Origin: Brevundimonas lenta
GTDB taxonomy: Bacteria > Pseudomonadota > Alphaproteobacteria > Caulobacterales > Caulobacteraceae
Assembly: GCF_014196335.1 (NCBI RefSeq)
Contig: NZ_JACIDM010000002.1
Span: forward strand, 248,001 to 312,000
Length of the DNA stretch: 64,000 nucleotides
Direction of reading: 5' to 3'
The position numbers were made by a program, and so were the translations under genes. Below are positions 44,945-54,489 of this stretch, in pieces; the stretch's first letter is position 1; every line of letters begins with the position of its first letter. Below the pieces are notes generated by a model. That model had not been told where the DNA came from, ran no database searches, and saw only the letters and a list, made by a program, of their open reading frames with translations.

Positions 44945-46396
44945 ATGGCTGACCGGACGCTCGACCTAGGGGAACTGCAGGCTCTGCTGGAGCGCGTGCG
45001 CGGGCTGAAAGTGGCCTGCGTGGGCGACCTGATGCTGGACCGCTACGTCTATGGCGAGGTCAGCCGGATCTCGCCCGAGGCGCCGATCCCGGTTCTGAAG
45101 ACCAGGCGGCGCATCGCCATGCCGGGCGGGGTGGGCAATGTCGCCCGCAACGTCGCGGCCCTGGGCGGGGTGGCGCGGCTGGGCGCGGTGGCCGGGCAGG
45201 ATGCGGCCGGCGACGAACTGGCCGGCCTGGTGGCGGCGGAAGCCGGCATTGAGGACGCCATCGAACGCCGCGAGGGCGTGGACACGATCGTCAAGACGCG
45301 CTTCGTCGCGGCCGGGCAGCAGCTGCTGCGGCTGGACGAAGAGTCCGCTGCGATCCTGGCGACGGAAACGGACGCGTTTACGGGCGCTTCTGTCTATCTG
45401 CTGTCTGATTACGCGAAGGGCGTCGTGAGCGATCTGGTGATCGCCCAGGCGCTGAACGCGGCCGCGACGAGTGGTGCGCCGGTCGTGGTGGACCCCAAGG
45501 GACGCGACTTCGCGCGATACGGCGCGGTCGATCTGATCAAGCCGAACGCCAGCGAACTGGCCGGGGCCACGGGCCTGCCGGTGGATACGGACGCCGAGGT
45601 CGAGGCGGCGCTGAAGGCGCTGCTGGAGGCGACGACGGCGAAGGCCATCGTGGTGACGCGCGCCGGCAAGGGCATGAGCCTGATGCGGCGTGGGGGGGCG
45701 GCGAAGCATTTCCCGGGCCGGGCGCGCGAGGTGTTCGACGTCTCGGGCGCCGGCGACACCGGCCTGGCGGCGCTGGGGCTGGCCCTGGGCGCGGGCGCGT
45801 CGCTGGAGACGGCGGTCGAGTTCGCCATCCTGGCTTCGGGCGTGGTGGTCGGCAAGGCGGGCACCGCCGTGGTGACGCCCGCCGAACTGATCGACGCCGA
45901 GATGAGCCAGCATGCCGCGGGCGCGCACGCCAAGGTGATGCCGCTGGACGAGCTGACGCACGTGGTCGAGGGCTGGAAGCGGCAGGGGCTGAAGGTCGGC
46001 TTCACCAACGGCTGTTTCGACATCCTGCACCGCGGCCACGTCGCCTACCTGGCCCAGGCGCGCAGCTGGTGCGACCGGCTGGTGGTGGCGCTGAACACCG
46101 ACGCCTCGGTCAAGCGGCTGAAGGGCGAGGGGCGGCCGATCAACGATCTGGACAGCCGCGCCGTGGTCATCGGCGGTCTGCAGAGCGTGGACCGGGTGAC
46201 CAGTTTCGACGATCCGACGCCGCTGGCGCTGATCGAACGGCTGCGGCCGGACGTTCTGATCAAGGGTGCGGACTACACGCGCGAAGGCGTAGTCGGCGGC
46301 GATCTGGTGGAGAGCTGGGGCGGCGAGGTGAAGCTGGCGACCTTCGAGGACGGCTACTCGACCACCCGGACCATTGAAAAGATGAAGGCTGACTGA
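44945..46396 (+). CDS. hldE: Bifunctional heptose kinase/adenylyltransferase
   Basis: Phosphorylates heptose-7-P at C1 and adds AMP, giving ADP-D-glycero-D-manno-heptose for LPS. 483 residues. Kinase domain (1 to about 325): GDLMLDRYVYGEVSRISPEA near 26, GGVGNVARNVAALGG near 60, DPKGRDFARY and the anion-hole motif VSGAGDTGLAALGLALG near 267. Nucleotidyltransferase domain from about 350: FTNGCFDILHRGHVAYL with the HxGH motif, and VLIKGADYTREGVVG near 436. Starts 19 bases after kdsA; overlaps hldD by one base. Confidence 0.96.
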   Translation: MADRTLDLGELQALLERVRGLKVACVGDLMLDRYVYGEVSRISPEAPIPVLKTRRRIAMPGGVGNVARNVAALGGVARLGAVAGQDAAGDELAGLVAAEAGIEDAIERREGVDTIVKTRFVAAGQQLLRLDEESAAILATETDAFTGASVYLLSDYAKGVVSDLVIAQALNAAATSGAPVVVDPKGRDFARYGAVDLIKPNASELAGATGLPVDTDAEVEAALKALLEATTAKAIVVTRAGKGMSLMRRGGAAKHFPGRAREVFDVSGAGDTGLAALGLALGAGASLETAVEFAILASGVVVGKAGTAVVTPAELIDAEMSQHAAGAHAKVMPLDELTHVVEGWKRQGLKVGFTNGCFDILHRGHVAYLAQARSWCDRLVVALNTDASVKRLKGEGRPINDLDSRAVVIGGLQSVDRVTSFDDPTPLALIERLRPDVLIKGADYTREGVVGGDLVESWGGEVKLATFEDGYSTTRTIEKMKAD

Positions 46397-47397
46397 TGGC
46401 GCGTCGGATGATCGTGGTGACCGGCGGGGCGGGCTTCATCGGCTCGAACATCGTCGCGCGCCTGTGCGCCGAGGATCGTCGCGACATCGTCGTCTGCGAC
46501 CGCATGGAAGACGCGGCCCTGGGCAAGTGGAAGAATCTGGCCAAGCATCCGATCGCAGACTTCTGGCAGCCGGAAGAGCTGTTCGAACAGCTGGAGCGGC
46601 ATGCCGAGGCGATCGAGGCCGTGGTGCATATGGGCGCGATCTCGTCGACGACGGAGGCCGACGCCGACCTGATCATGCGCACCAACTTCACCCTGTCGCG
46701 CGACATCTGGGACTGGTGCGCGTTGCGGGACGCGCGGATGATCTACGCCTCGTCGGCGGCGACCTACGGCGACGGCGATCAGGGCTTCGTGGACGACGAC
46801 AGTCTTGAGGGTCTGGCTTCGCTTCGTCCGCTAAACGCCTACGGCTATTCGAAAATGCTGTTCGATCAGTATGCCGCGAGGCAGTCGGATCGGGGGCAGT
46901 CGCCCAGCCAGTGGGCGGGGCTGAAATTCTTCAACGTCTATGGCCCGAACGAGGGCCACAAGGGCGGCATGAAGTCGGTCGTGGCGCAGATCTGGCCCAA
47001 GGTTCAGGCCGGCGAGCCGGTGACCCTGTTCCGCTCGCACAACCCGAACTACGCCGACGGCGGCCAGCTGCGCGACTTCGTGTTCGTGGACGACGTGGTC
47101 GACATCATCGAGTGGCTGCTCGACACGCCGGAGGTCTCCGGGGTGTTCAACGCCGGCTCCGGCCAGGCGCGGTCCTTCCTCGATCTGGCCAACGCCACCT
47201 TCGCCGCCGCGGGCAAGGCGCCCAGCGTCGAATACGTCGATACGCCGGTGTCGATCCGCGACAAGTACCAGTACTTCACCCAGGCCAGCATGGACCGGGT
47301 GCGGGCCGCCGGGTTCGGCGGCCAGTCGACGCCGCTGGAAGAAGGCGTCCGGCGCTATGTGCAGGACTTCCTGATGAAGGCGGACCCGTACCGGTGA
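46396..47397 (+). CDS. hldD: ADP-L-glycero-D-manno-heptose-6-epimerase
   Basis: Final step to ADP-L-glycero-D-manno-heptose. 333 residues, extended SDR. MIVVTGGAGFIGSNIVARL at the N-terminus binds NADP; VVHMGAISSTTEADADLIM near 76, YASSAATYGDGDQGF near 117, and YGYSKMLFDQY near 152 with the Tyr/Lys pair; KFFNVYGPNEGHKGGMKSV near 177 is epimerase-specific. Tightly coupled to hldE (TGATG) and to the next gene (GTGA). Confidence 0.95.
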   Translation: MARRMIVVTGGAGFIGSNIVARLCAEDRRDIVVCDRMEDAALGKWKNLAKHPIADFWQPEELFEQLERHAEAIEAVVHMGAISSTTEADADLIMRTNFTLSRDIWDWCALRDARMIYASSAATYGDGDQGFVDDDSLEGLASLRPLNAYGYSKMLFDQYAARQSDRGQSPSQWAGLKFFNVYGPNEGHKGGMKSVVAQIWPKVQAGEPVTLFRSHNPNYADGGQLRDFVFVDDVVDIIEWLLDTPEVSGVFNAGSGQARSFLDLANATFAAAGKAPSVEYVDTPVSIRDKYQYFTQASMDRVRAAGFGGQSTPLEEGVRRYVQDFLMKADPYR

Positions 47398-48500
47398 AAG
47401 GTCCCGGACTGACCCTTCGCCAGTGGATCGGCGTGATCGGGCTGACGCTCGTCGCGCTGGTGGTGATTGCGGTGCTGGTCTGGCGCGGGGACATCCTGAA
47501 GGCGGGGCTGGACCCGCAGGTGCCGTTCCAGACCTATGAACCGCCCCCGGCGCCGGACTATTCGCAAGCCTCGGCCTGGGTGCTGCAGGACGCGCGCGCG
47601 CCGGACGCGGGCCCGGCGGCGATCTTCTTCGTGCATTCGACGACCTATGAGGGCGGCAAGCACTGGAACGGGCCGATCGGCGATCCGGGCGGCGAGGGCT
47701 GGCTGCGTCGTGTGGTGCTGCCGAACCATGCGGGGCCGTTCGCCCGCGCCGGGGAGGTCAGTGCGCCGCGCTACCGGCAGGGCAGCCTGTACACCCGTCT
47801 GACCCTGCGCGAGGACGCGCGGGAGGCTCGGGCCTTCGCCTATCGCGACATCGCCGCCGCCTTCGAGGTCTGGCTGGAGCGTCATCCGACGGGACCGATC
47901 GTGGTGGCGGGCGTGGAGCAGGGCGGCGACCTGGTCGACCGGCTCGTGCGCGAGCGGATCGCGCCCGATCCGGCCCTGCGCCAGCGCCTGGTGGCCGTCT
48001 ATATGACCGATGTGATCACCCCGGCCGACAGCCTGTCGCCCGCAGTTCCGGCCTGCGCGCGGCGCGATCAGGTCGGCTGCGTGGTGGCCTTCTCGCCGGT
48101 CGGGGATCGCAGCGACGGGGCCGCGCGCCGGCGCCTGATGCGGGCCCTGGTGTGGGACGACAAGGGGCGGCTGGTCGAACTGGACGGGCGTCCTGCGCTG
48201 TGCGTGAACCCGGTGACCGGTTCGACGGACTCCGCCCCGGTGGAGGCCCGCGCGCACCGCGGTGCGACCAACGCCACGGGGCTGGAATGGGGCGCGCGAC
48301 CGGCGCTGCGGGCGCGGGAGGTAGCGACCCAGTGCCGGGACGGTCTGCTGCGCCATACCCAGCCGGAGTCCGAGGCCTTCCGGGCGACGGGAAGCTGGGC
48401 GGATCGTAGAAAGACCCGCGCGTACAATCTGTTCTACGGCGATATTGAAGCAGACGTCCAAACGCGTCTGATGGCCTGGCGGACGCAGAACCCGCTCTAG
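47394..48500 (+). CDS. DUF3089 protein lacking the usual catalytic serine
   Basis: 368 residues from GTG 47394 overlapping hldD by four bases. N-terminal membrane anchor IGVIGLTLVALVVIAVLVW (about 12-30), then a periplasmic-type domain of the alpha/beta hydrolase DUF3089 family: FFVHSTTYEGGKHWNGP near 78, NHAGPFARAGEVSAPRYRQG near 111 and FEVWLERH near 158. At the nucleophile elbow where relatives have GHSQG it reads VVAGVEQGGDL, with Glu175 replacing Ser. Four Cys appear in the second half. The heptose-gene context hints at envelope function; activity is doubtful. Confidence 0.82.
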   Translation: MKGPGLTLRQWIGVIGLTLVALVVIAVLVWRGDILKAGLDPQVPFQTYEPPPAPDYSQASAWVLQDARAPDAGPAAIFFVHSTTYEGGKHWNGPIGDPGGEGWLRRVVLPNHAGPFARAGEVSAPRYRQGSLYTRLTLREDAREARAFAYRDIAAAFEVWLERHPTGPIVVAGVEQGGDLVDRLVRERIAPDPALRQRLVAVYMTDVITPADSLSPAVPACARRDQVGCVVAFSPVGDRSDGAARRRLMRALVWDDKGRLVELDGRPALCVNPVTGSTDSAPVEARAHRGATNATGLEWGARPALRAREVATQCRDGLLRHTQPESEAFRATGSWADRRKTRAYNLFYGDIEADVQTRLMAWRTQNPL

Positions 48501-50596
48501 TCGACGCCGCCGCGGTCGTTGCGCCAGTCGAAGAGGGCCTCCAGCACCTTCACCGCCTCGCCGCGCGGGCTGAGCAAATCCGGGTCACGGCCGAGGACCA
48601 GCCGGGCGTCATCGGCGGCGGCCAGCAACAGGGATCTGTGACGGATCGGGTCGGCGAAGCGGTAGGCCGGGAAGCCGCTTTGCTTCAGGCCGAGCGGATC
48701 GCCGCCGCCGCGGAGGCGGAAGTCCTCCTCGGCGATCTCGAAGCCGTCCTCGGTGCGGCGCAGGGTTTCGAGCCGCTCACGCGCGGTGTCGCCCAGGCCG
48801 TTGTCGCCGCCGCCGTAGAGCAGCAGGCAGGTGCTGGCCGCCGTGCCCCGGCCGACGCGTCCGCGCAGCTGGTGCAACTGGGCGAGGCCGAAACGGTCGG
48901 CGTGTTCGATGACCATGATCGAAGCGTTGGGCACGTCGACGCCGACCTCGACCACCGTGGTGGCGACCAGCAGCGGAATGCGGCCGTCGGCGAAGTCGGC
49001 CATAACGGCTTCGCGCTCTGGTCCGGCCATCTGCCCGTGGGCGAGGCCGACCTCGACCTGGAGGATGCGGCGCAGATCGGCGGCGCGGGCTTCGGCGGCG
49101 GCGAGGTCCGACGCTTCGCTTTCGGCCACCAAAGGACAGATCCAGTAGGCCTGGGCGCCGGCGTCGAGTGCGGCCTTGAGACGTTTGGCGACCTCGCCGA
49201 TGCGGGCCAGCGGCAGGACGGCGGTCGTCACCGGCGTGCGGCCGGGCGGCTTTTCGGTCAGGCGCGAGACCTCAAGCTCGCCGTACTGCGTCAGCTCAAG
49301 GGTGCGCGGGATGGGCGTGGCCGACATGGTCAGCAGGTGGACGCCGCCGGTGCGCGGGTCGCCCTTGGCCTGGAGGCGCTGACGCTCGTTGACGCCGAAG
49401 CGATGCTGTTCGTCGATGACGGCCAGCGCCAGTCGGTCGAAGCGGACGGCGTCCTGGAACAGGGCGTGGGTGCCGATGGCGACCTGGGCCTCGCCGGATG
49501 CCAGCGCAGCCAGCCGGGCGCGGCGCTCGGCCGGGGTGTCGCGGCCGGTGAGCAGGACGGTGCTGACGCCCGCCGCGTCGAGCATGGGCGACAGGCGTTG
49601 ATAGTGCTGGCGGGCGAGGATTTCGGTGGGCGCCATCAGCGCCGCCTGGAAGCCGGAAGCGGCGGCGTCGGCGAGCGCGAGGGCGGCGACCGCGGTCTTG
49701 CCGGAGCCGACGTCGCCCTGGAGCAGTCGGCCCATCTGTTCGCCCGAGGCCAGGTCGTGGCGGATTTCCTCGATGGCGCGTTCCTGCGCGCCGGTCAGGG
49801 CGAAGGGCAGGGCGGTCAGCAGGCGCTCCGACGCCTCGCCCGGCCGGATGACGGGCCCTGGGGTGATCTGGCGGATGCGGCGACGGCGGGCGAGGGCCAG
49901 CTGGTGCGCGAACAGTTCGTCATAGGCCAGGCGCTGCCGGGCCACGGCCTCGGGGGCGAGATCCGGCTCGCCGGCGGGGCTATGCAGGCGCTCGAGCGCC
50001 GTGCGCCAGCCGGGGAAGCGGGACTTCTTCAGCCAGGCCTCGTCCTGCCATTCCGGGAGCTCGGTCGCGTGTTCGAGCGCGCCCTGGACGAATTTGCGGA
50101 TCTGGCGCGAGCTCAGCCCCTGGGTCGCCGGGTAGACCGGTTCGACGGCGGCGATCTCGCCGGCCTGTTCGAGGGTGTAGACGTCGGGGTGCGCGATCTG
50201 CACCTCGTTGTTGAAACGCTCGACCTTGCCGGCGACGAGTCGCTTCTGGCCCTTCGGCAGCAGGCGCTCGATGTGCTGGGCCGAGCCGCCGAACCAGACC
50301 ATGTGGACGAAGCCGGTGTCGTCGGTGGCCCGCACCTTGATCGGCGCGCCGGGCTTGCCGGGAATGAACAGTCTATCGACCAGAACTTCGAAGATGCCGA
50401 TCTGGCCCTCGATCGCATTCGTCGCCGTCATCGGCTGGCGGGTGATCAGGCCTGACGGGGTCAGGAACAGGACGTCGCGCACCAGCGGCCCGGCCAGCTT
50501 CTGGACGAGCGGCAGCACCTTGGGCCCCACGCCTTTGAGGCTGGAGACGTCTGCGAACAGCGGAAAGAGAATCTGGGGCCGCATACTGTGCAGCAT
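48497..50596 (-). CDS. recG: ATP-dependent DNA helicase RecG
   Basis: Branch-migrating helicase for replication-fork reversal. 699 residues (ATG 50584 possible, four codons later). Wedge domain at the N-terminus (SSLKGVGPKVLPLVQKLAGP); helicase motif I GDVGSGKTAVAALAL near 295, DEQHRFGVNERQRL near 395, SATPIPRTLELTQYGELEVS near 427, QAYWICPLV near 490, and QLRGRVGRG near 595. The end overlaps the convergent DUF3089 gene by four bases. Confidence 0.96.
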   Translation of the reverse strand: MLHSMRPQILFPLFADVSSLKGVGPKVLPLVQKLAGPLVRDVLFLTPSGLITRQPMTATNAIEGQIGIFEVLVDRLFIPGKPGAPIKVRATDDTGFVHMVWFGGSAQHIERLLPKGQKRLVAGKVERFNNEVQIAHPDVYTLEQAGEIAAVEPVYPATQGLSSRQIRKFVQGALEHATELPEWQDEAWLKKSRFPGWRTALERLHSPAGEPDLAPEAVARQRLAYDELFAHQLALARRRRIRQITPGPVIRPGEASERLLTALPFALTGAQERAIEEIRHDLASGEQMGRLLQGDVGSGKTAVAALALADAAASGFQAALMAPTEILARQHYQRLSPMLDAAGVSTVLLTGRDTPAERRARLAALASGEAQVAIGTHALFQDAVRFDRLALAVIDEQHRFGVNERQRLQAKGDPRTGGVHLLTMSATPIPRTLELTQYGELEVSRLTEKPPGRTPVTTAVLPLARIGEVAKRLKAALDAGAQAYWICPLVAESEASDLAAAEARAADLRRILQVEVGLAHGQMAGPEREAVMADFADGRIPLLVATTVVEVGVDVPNASIMVIEHADRFGLAQLHQLRGRVGRGTAASTCLLLYGGGDNGLGDTARERLETLRRTEDGFEIAEEDFRLRGGGDPLGLKQSGFPAYRFADPIRHRSLLLAAADDARLVLGRDPDLLSPRGEAVKVLEALFDWRNDRGGVD

Positions 50597-50719
50597 AGCT
50601 GGCGGACGGCGGTCTGGAACGCTATCTGCTCGGCTTCATTGTGAGTGCGCTACCGCAGGCCGCGCGGCGGCCCGCTGCTTGAGCGCATTCCTCTATAATC
50701 TCAACGGGCAAGGATTCTT

Positions 50720-51037
50720 GTGGCCGATACGAACGCGCGTCCGAATGAAACCCGGCAGGCCCGGCTGGGCCGCATCGCCTTCCGGGCGTGGCGGCGCGGA
50801 TTCCGCGAGGCCGACCTGGTGCTGGGGCCGTTCTCGGAACAGGTCGGACCTACGCTGGACGAGGCCGAGCTGGACCTGTTCGAGCAGATGCTGATGGAGG
50901 ACGACGACCACGCCCTCTACGCCTGGATCATCCAGACCGCGCCGACGCCCGAGCGCTACGACGGAAGCCTGATGACGAAGATCCGCGCCTTCATGGCCGA
51001 GCATGTGGCGGCTGAAGTGGCGAAGGGAGCCGGTTGA
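50720..51037 (+). CDS. sdhE: FAD assembly factor SdhE (DUF339)
   Basis: Flavinylates succinate dehydrogenase. 105 residues from GTG 50720. The key RGxxE-type motif is RAWRRGFREADLVLGPF near 22; LDEAELDLFEQMLMEDDDHA near 48 and LYAWII near 68 match the family, with a longer N-terminal stretch (ADTNARPNETRQAR). The stop overlaps mfd context (TTGATGG). recG-sdhE-mfd order is conserved in many alphaproteobacteria. Confidence 0.94.
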   Translation: MADTNARPNETRQARLGRIAFRAWRRGFREADLVLGPFSEQVGPTLDEAELDLFEQMLMEDDDHALYAWIIQTAPTPERYDGSLMTKIRAFMAEHVAAEVAKGAG

Positions 51038-54000
51038 TGGACGCCGTGATCCCGAAGCGGGGCGATCAGGAACTGGGCGGCGCGCCCGAGGGGCTGGATG
51101 CGCTGACGGTCGCCGAACGGCTGCGCGCCGCGGGCGGCCTGGGCCTGTTCGTGGCGCGCGACTACGCCCGCATGGGCGAGTTCGTGCAGGCGTTCCGCTT
51201 CTTCGCCGGCGACATCGAGGTGGTGGAGTTCCCGGCCTGGGACTGCCTGCCCTACGACCGTCTGAGCCCGACGTCGTCGGTATCGGCCGAGCGGATGGCG
51301 GCGCTGACGAAGCTGGCCTGTCGCGAGGATGACGACGCGAAGCCGATGCTGGTGGTGACGACGATCGCCGCGGCGATGCAGCGGACGCCGCCGCGCGAGG
51401 TGACGTGCGGGGCCGGGTTCGAGACGACGGTCGGGCTGGAGCTCGATACGGCCGTGCTGGAGCGGTATTTCGCGGCCAACGGCTATATGCGCGCCTCGAC
51501 GGTGTCGGAGCGCGGCGAGTTCGCGGTGCGCGGCGGGGTGATCGACGTCTTCCCGCCGGGCTTCGAGGAGCCGGTGCGGCTGGACATGTTCGGCTCGGAG
51601 CTGGAGTCGATCCGCACCTTCGATCCGGCGACCCAGCGCTCGACCGGCCAGATGCGGAACGTGTCGCTGGCGCCGGTGTCGGAGGCCCTGCTGGATGCGG
51701 ACAGCATCTCGCGGTTCCGGACCGGCTATCTGAACCTGTTCGGCGCGCCCGGCGACGACCCGCTGTACACCGCGATCAGCGAGGGCGCGCGGCGGCAGGG
51801 CATGGAGCACTGGCTGCCGCTGCTCTACGACCGGCTGGAGACGCTGTTCGACTATCTGCCGGACGATGCCGCCGTGTTCCTGGACAACCAGGTGGAGGCG
51901 GCGCGGGGCGAGCGGTGGAGCCTGACGTCGGACGCCTATGACGCGCGGCGCGACGCGGCGATGGGCAAGGGCGGGGCCGCCTATCGCGCCCTGCCGCCGA
52001 AGCGGCTGTATCTGGACGAGGGCGACTGGAACAGCGCCCTGGCGGGTCGTGAAGTGCGCCGGCTGTCGCCGTTCCACGGGACGGGCGAGGACGCCGGCGG
52101 ACGGCTGGGGCGCAGCTTCGCGGCCGAGCGATCGCAGGACAGCGTCAATCTGTTCGAGGCGGTGGCGCGGCACGCGGAGACGGTGAAGGGCGCCGGCAAG
52201 CGGGTGTTGTTCGCCTCGTGGACCGAGGGCTCGTCCGAGCGGCTGGCCTCGATGCTGGCCGACCACGGGCTGGAGCATGTGGTCGCGGTGCGCGACTGGG
52301 CGGACGTCCAGAAGGCGCCGAAGGACATCTATCTGCGCGGCGTGCTGCCGGTGGAGCACGGCTTCGAGACCGACGACATCGCGGTCATCTCGGAGACCGA
52401 CATCCTCGGCGACCGGCTGGCGCGGCCGAAGAAGAAGCGGCGGGCGTCGAACTTCCTGGCCGAGGCGTCGGCGCTGACGACCGGGGACCTGGTGGTCCAC
52501 CTGGATCACGGCATCGGCCGCTACGAGGGCCTGAAGACGCTGGAGATCCAGGAGGCGCCGCACGACTGCCTGGAGCTGCTCTACGCCGGTGAGAGCAAGC
52601 TGTACCTGCCGGTCGAGAACATCGACCTGCTGACCCGCTACGGCACCGACGCCGACGGGGTGCAGCTGGACCGGCTGGGCGGGGCGGGCTGGCAGGCGCG
52701 CAAGGCCAAGGCCAAGGCCCGCCTGCGCGACATGGCCGAGGGTCTGATCGCCCTGGCCGCCAAGCGGTCGCTGCGGACGGCGGACCCGATCGTGCCGCCG
52801 CAGGGCCTGTTCGACGAGTTCTGCGCCCGCTTCCCGTACGAGGAGACGGACGACCAGCTGGCCGCCATCGGCGACGTGCTGGAGGACCTGGGCAAGGGCA
52901 CGCCGATGGATCGCCTGATCTGCGGCGACGTCGGCTTCGGCAAGACCGAGGTGGCGCTGCGGGCGGCCTTCGTGGTGGCGATGGGCGGGCAGCAGGTGGC
53001 GGTCGTCTGTCCGACGACCCTGCTGGCGCGCCAGCATTTCAAGACCTTCAGCGAGCGCTTCGCCGGCTGGCCGATCACCGTACGGCACCTCTCGCGGATG
53101 GTGACGGCCAAGGACGCGGCGGAGACGCGCGCGGGTCTGAAGGACGGCACGTTCGAGATCGTCGTGGGCACCCATGCGGTGCTGAGCGAACAGGTCGGGT
53201 TCAAGGACCTGGGCCTGGTGATCGTCGACGAGGAGCAGCACTTCGGGGTCAAGCACAAGGAGAAGCTGAAGTCGCTGCGGGCCGACGTGCACCTGCTGAC
53301 GCTGACGGCGACGCCCATTCCGCGCACGCTGCAGATGGCGCTGTCGGGCATCCGCGAGATGTCGATCATCGCCACGCCGCCGGTCGATCGCCTGGCGGTG
53401 CGGACCTACGTCACGCCGTGGGACCAGGTGCTGGTGCGCGAGGCGCTGCTGCGGGAGAAATACCGCGGCGGTCAGGCCTACTATGTCGTGCCGCGTCTGG
53501 CGGACCTGCCGGACATCGAACAGTTCCTGCGCGAGAAGGTGCCGGAGATCCGCTTCGTGGTCGGCCACGGCCAGATGACGCCGACCCAGCTGGAAGACGT
53601 GATGAGCGCCTTCTACGACGGCAGCTACGACCTGCTGCTGTCGACGACCATCGTCGAGAGCGGGCTGGACGTGCCGACGGCCAACACCCTGATCGTGCAC
53701 AAGGCGGACATGTTCGGCCTGGCGCAGCTGCACCAGATCCGCGGACGGATCGGCCGGGCCAAGGCGCGAGCCTTCGCCTATCTGACCACTGATCCGAAGC
53801 GACCCCTGAGCCTGTCGTCGGAGCGGCGGCTGCAGGTGCTGCAGTCGCTGGACAACCTGGGCGCCGGCTTCCAGCTCGCCAGCCACGATCTGGACCAGCG
53901 CGGCGGCGGCAATCTGCTGGGCGACGAACAGTCGGGCCACATCCGCGAGGTCGGGGTCGAGCTGTACCAGCAGATGCTGGAGGACGCGGTGGCCGAGCTG

Positions 54001-54489
54001 CGGCTGGCGGGCGAGGGCGGGGTCGTCGACCGCGGCTGGTCGCCGGCCATCAACGTCGGCGCGGCGGTGCTGATCCCGGAAGAGTACGTGCCGGATCTGA
54101 ACGTGCGGCTGAGCCTGTATCGTCGCCTGTCGGACGCCGAGAACTCGGAGACGCGCGAGGCGCTGGCGGCAGAGCTGATCGACCGGTTCGGGCCGCTGCC
54201 GGACGAGGCGAAGCAGCTGCTGCGCATCGTCGGCATCAAGGCGAACTGCAAGATCGCCAGCATCGAACGGATCGACATCGGACCCAAGGGCGCGGTGCTG
54301 ACGCTGCGCAACAACGCCTTCCCGAACCCGATCGGCCTGGTCGGCCTGATCCAGAAGAACCATGCCTTCTGGAAGATTCGCCCGGACCAGAAGATCGTCG
54401 TGAAGGGCGACTGGGATACGCCCGAGGACCGCCTGAAGGTCGCCGAGCGCATCACGGCCGATCTGGCGCGGGTGGCGGGCGCGGCCTAG
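51037..54489 (+). CDS. mfd: Transcription-repair coupling factor
   Basis: Removes stalled RNA polymerase and recruits UvrA. 1150 residues from ATG 51037, with GGGAG 9 bases upstream; the TTG three bases earlier is not needed. N-terminal UvrB-like part: FPAWDCLPYDRLSPTSSVSA near 68, RGGVIDVFPPG near 163. RNAP-interaction domain: GDLVVHLDHGIGRYEGLKTL near 485. Translocase: GDVGFGKTEVALRAAFV near 630, DEEQHFGVKHKEKL near 730, TATPIPRTLQMAL near 755, and GRIGRAKARAFAYL near 905. C-terminal TRCF domain present. Overlaps the next, convergent gene by four bases. Confidence 0.97.
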   Translation: MDAVIPKRGDQELGGAPEGLDALTVAERLRAAGGLGLFVARDYARMGEFVQAFRFFAGDIEVVEFPAWDCLPYDRLSPTSSVSAERMAALTKLACREDDDAKPMLVVTTIAAAMQRTPPREVTCGAGFETTVGLELDTAVLERYFAANGYMRASTVSERGEFAVRGGVIDVFPPGFEEPVRLDMFGSELESIRTFDPATQRSTGQMRNVSLAPVSEALLDADSISRFRTGYLNLFGAPGDDPLYTAISEGARRQGMEHWLPLLYDRLETLFDYLPDDAAVFLDNQVEAARGERWSLTSDAYDARRDAAMGKGGAAYRALPPKRLYLDEGDWNSALAGREVRRLSPFHGTGEDAGGRLGRSFAAERSQDSVNLFEAVARHAETVKGAGKRVLFASWTEGSSERLASMLADHGLEHVVAVRDWADVQKAPKDIYLRGVLPVEHGFETDDIAVISETDILGDRLARPKKKRRASNFLAEASALTTGDLVVHLDHGIGRYEGLKTLEIQEAPHDCLELLYAGESKLYLPVENIDLLTRYGTDADGVQLDRLGGAGWQARKAKAKARLRDMAEGLIALAAKRSLRTADPIVPPQGLFDEFCARFPYEETDDQLAAIGDVLEDLGKGTPMDRLICGDVGFGKTEVALRAAFVVAMGGQQVAVVCPTTLLARQHFKTFSERFAGWPITVRHLSRMVTAKDAAETRAGLKDGTFEIVVGTHAVLSEQVGFKDLGLVIVDEEQHFGVKHKEKLKSLRADVHLLTLTATPIPRTLQMALSGIREMSIIATPPVDRLAVRTYVTPWDQVLVREALLREKYRGGQAYYVVPRLADLPDIEQFLREKVPEIRFVVGHGQMTPTQLEDVMSAFYDGSYDLLLSTTIVESGLDVPTANTLIVHKADMFGLAQLHQIRGRIGRAKARAFAYLTTDPKRPLSLSSERRLQVLQSLDNLGAGFQLASHDLDQRGGGNLLGDEQSGHIREVGVELYQQMLEDAVAELRLAGEGGVVDRGWSPAINVGAAVLIPEEYVPDLNVRLSLYRRLSDAENSETREALAAELIDRFGPLPDEAKQLLRIVGIKANCKIASIERIDIGPKGAVLTLRNNAFPNPIGLVGLIQKNHAFWKIRPDQKIVVKGDWDTPEDRLKVAERITADLARVAGAA

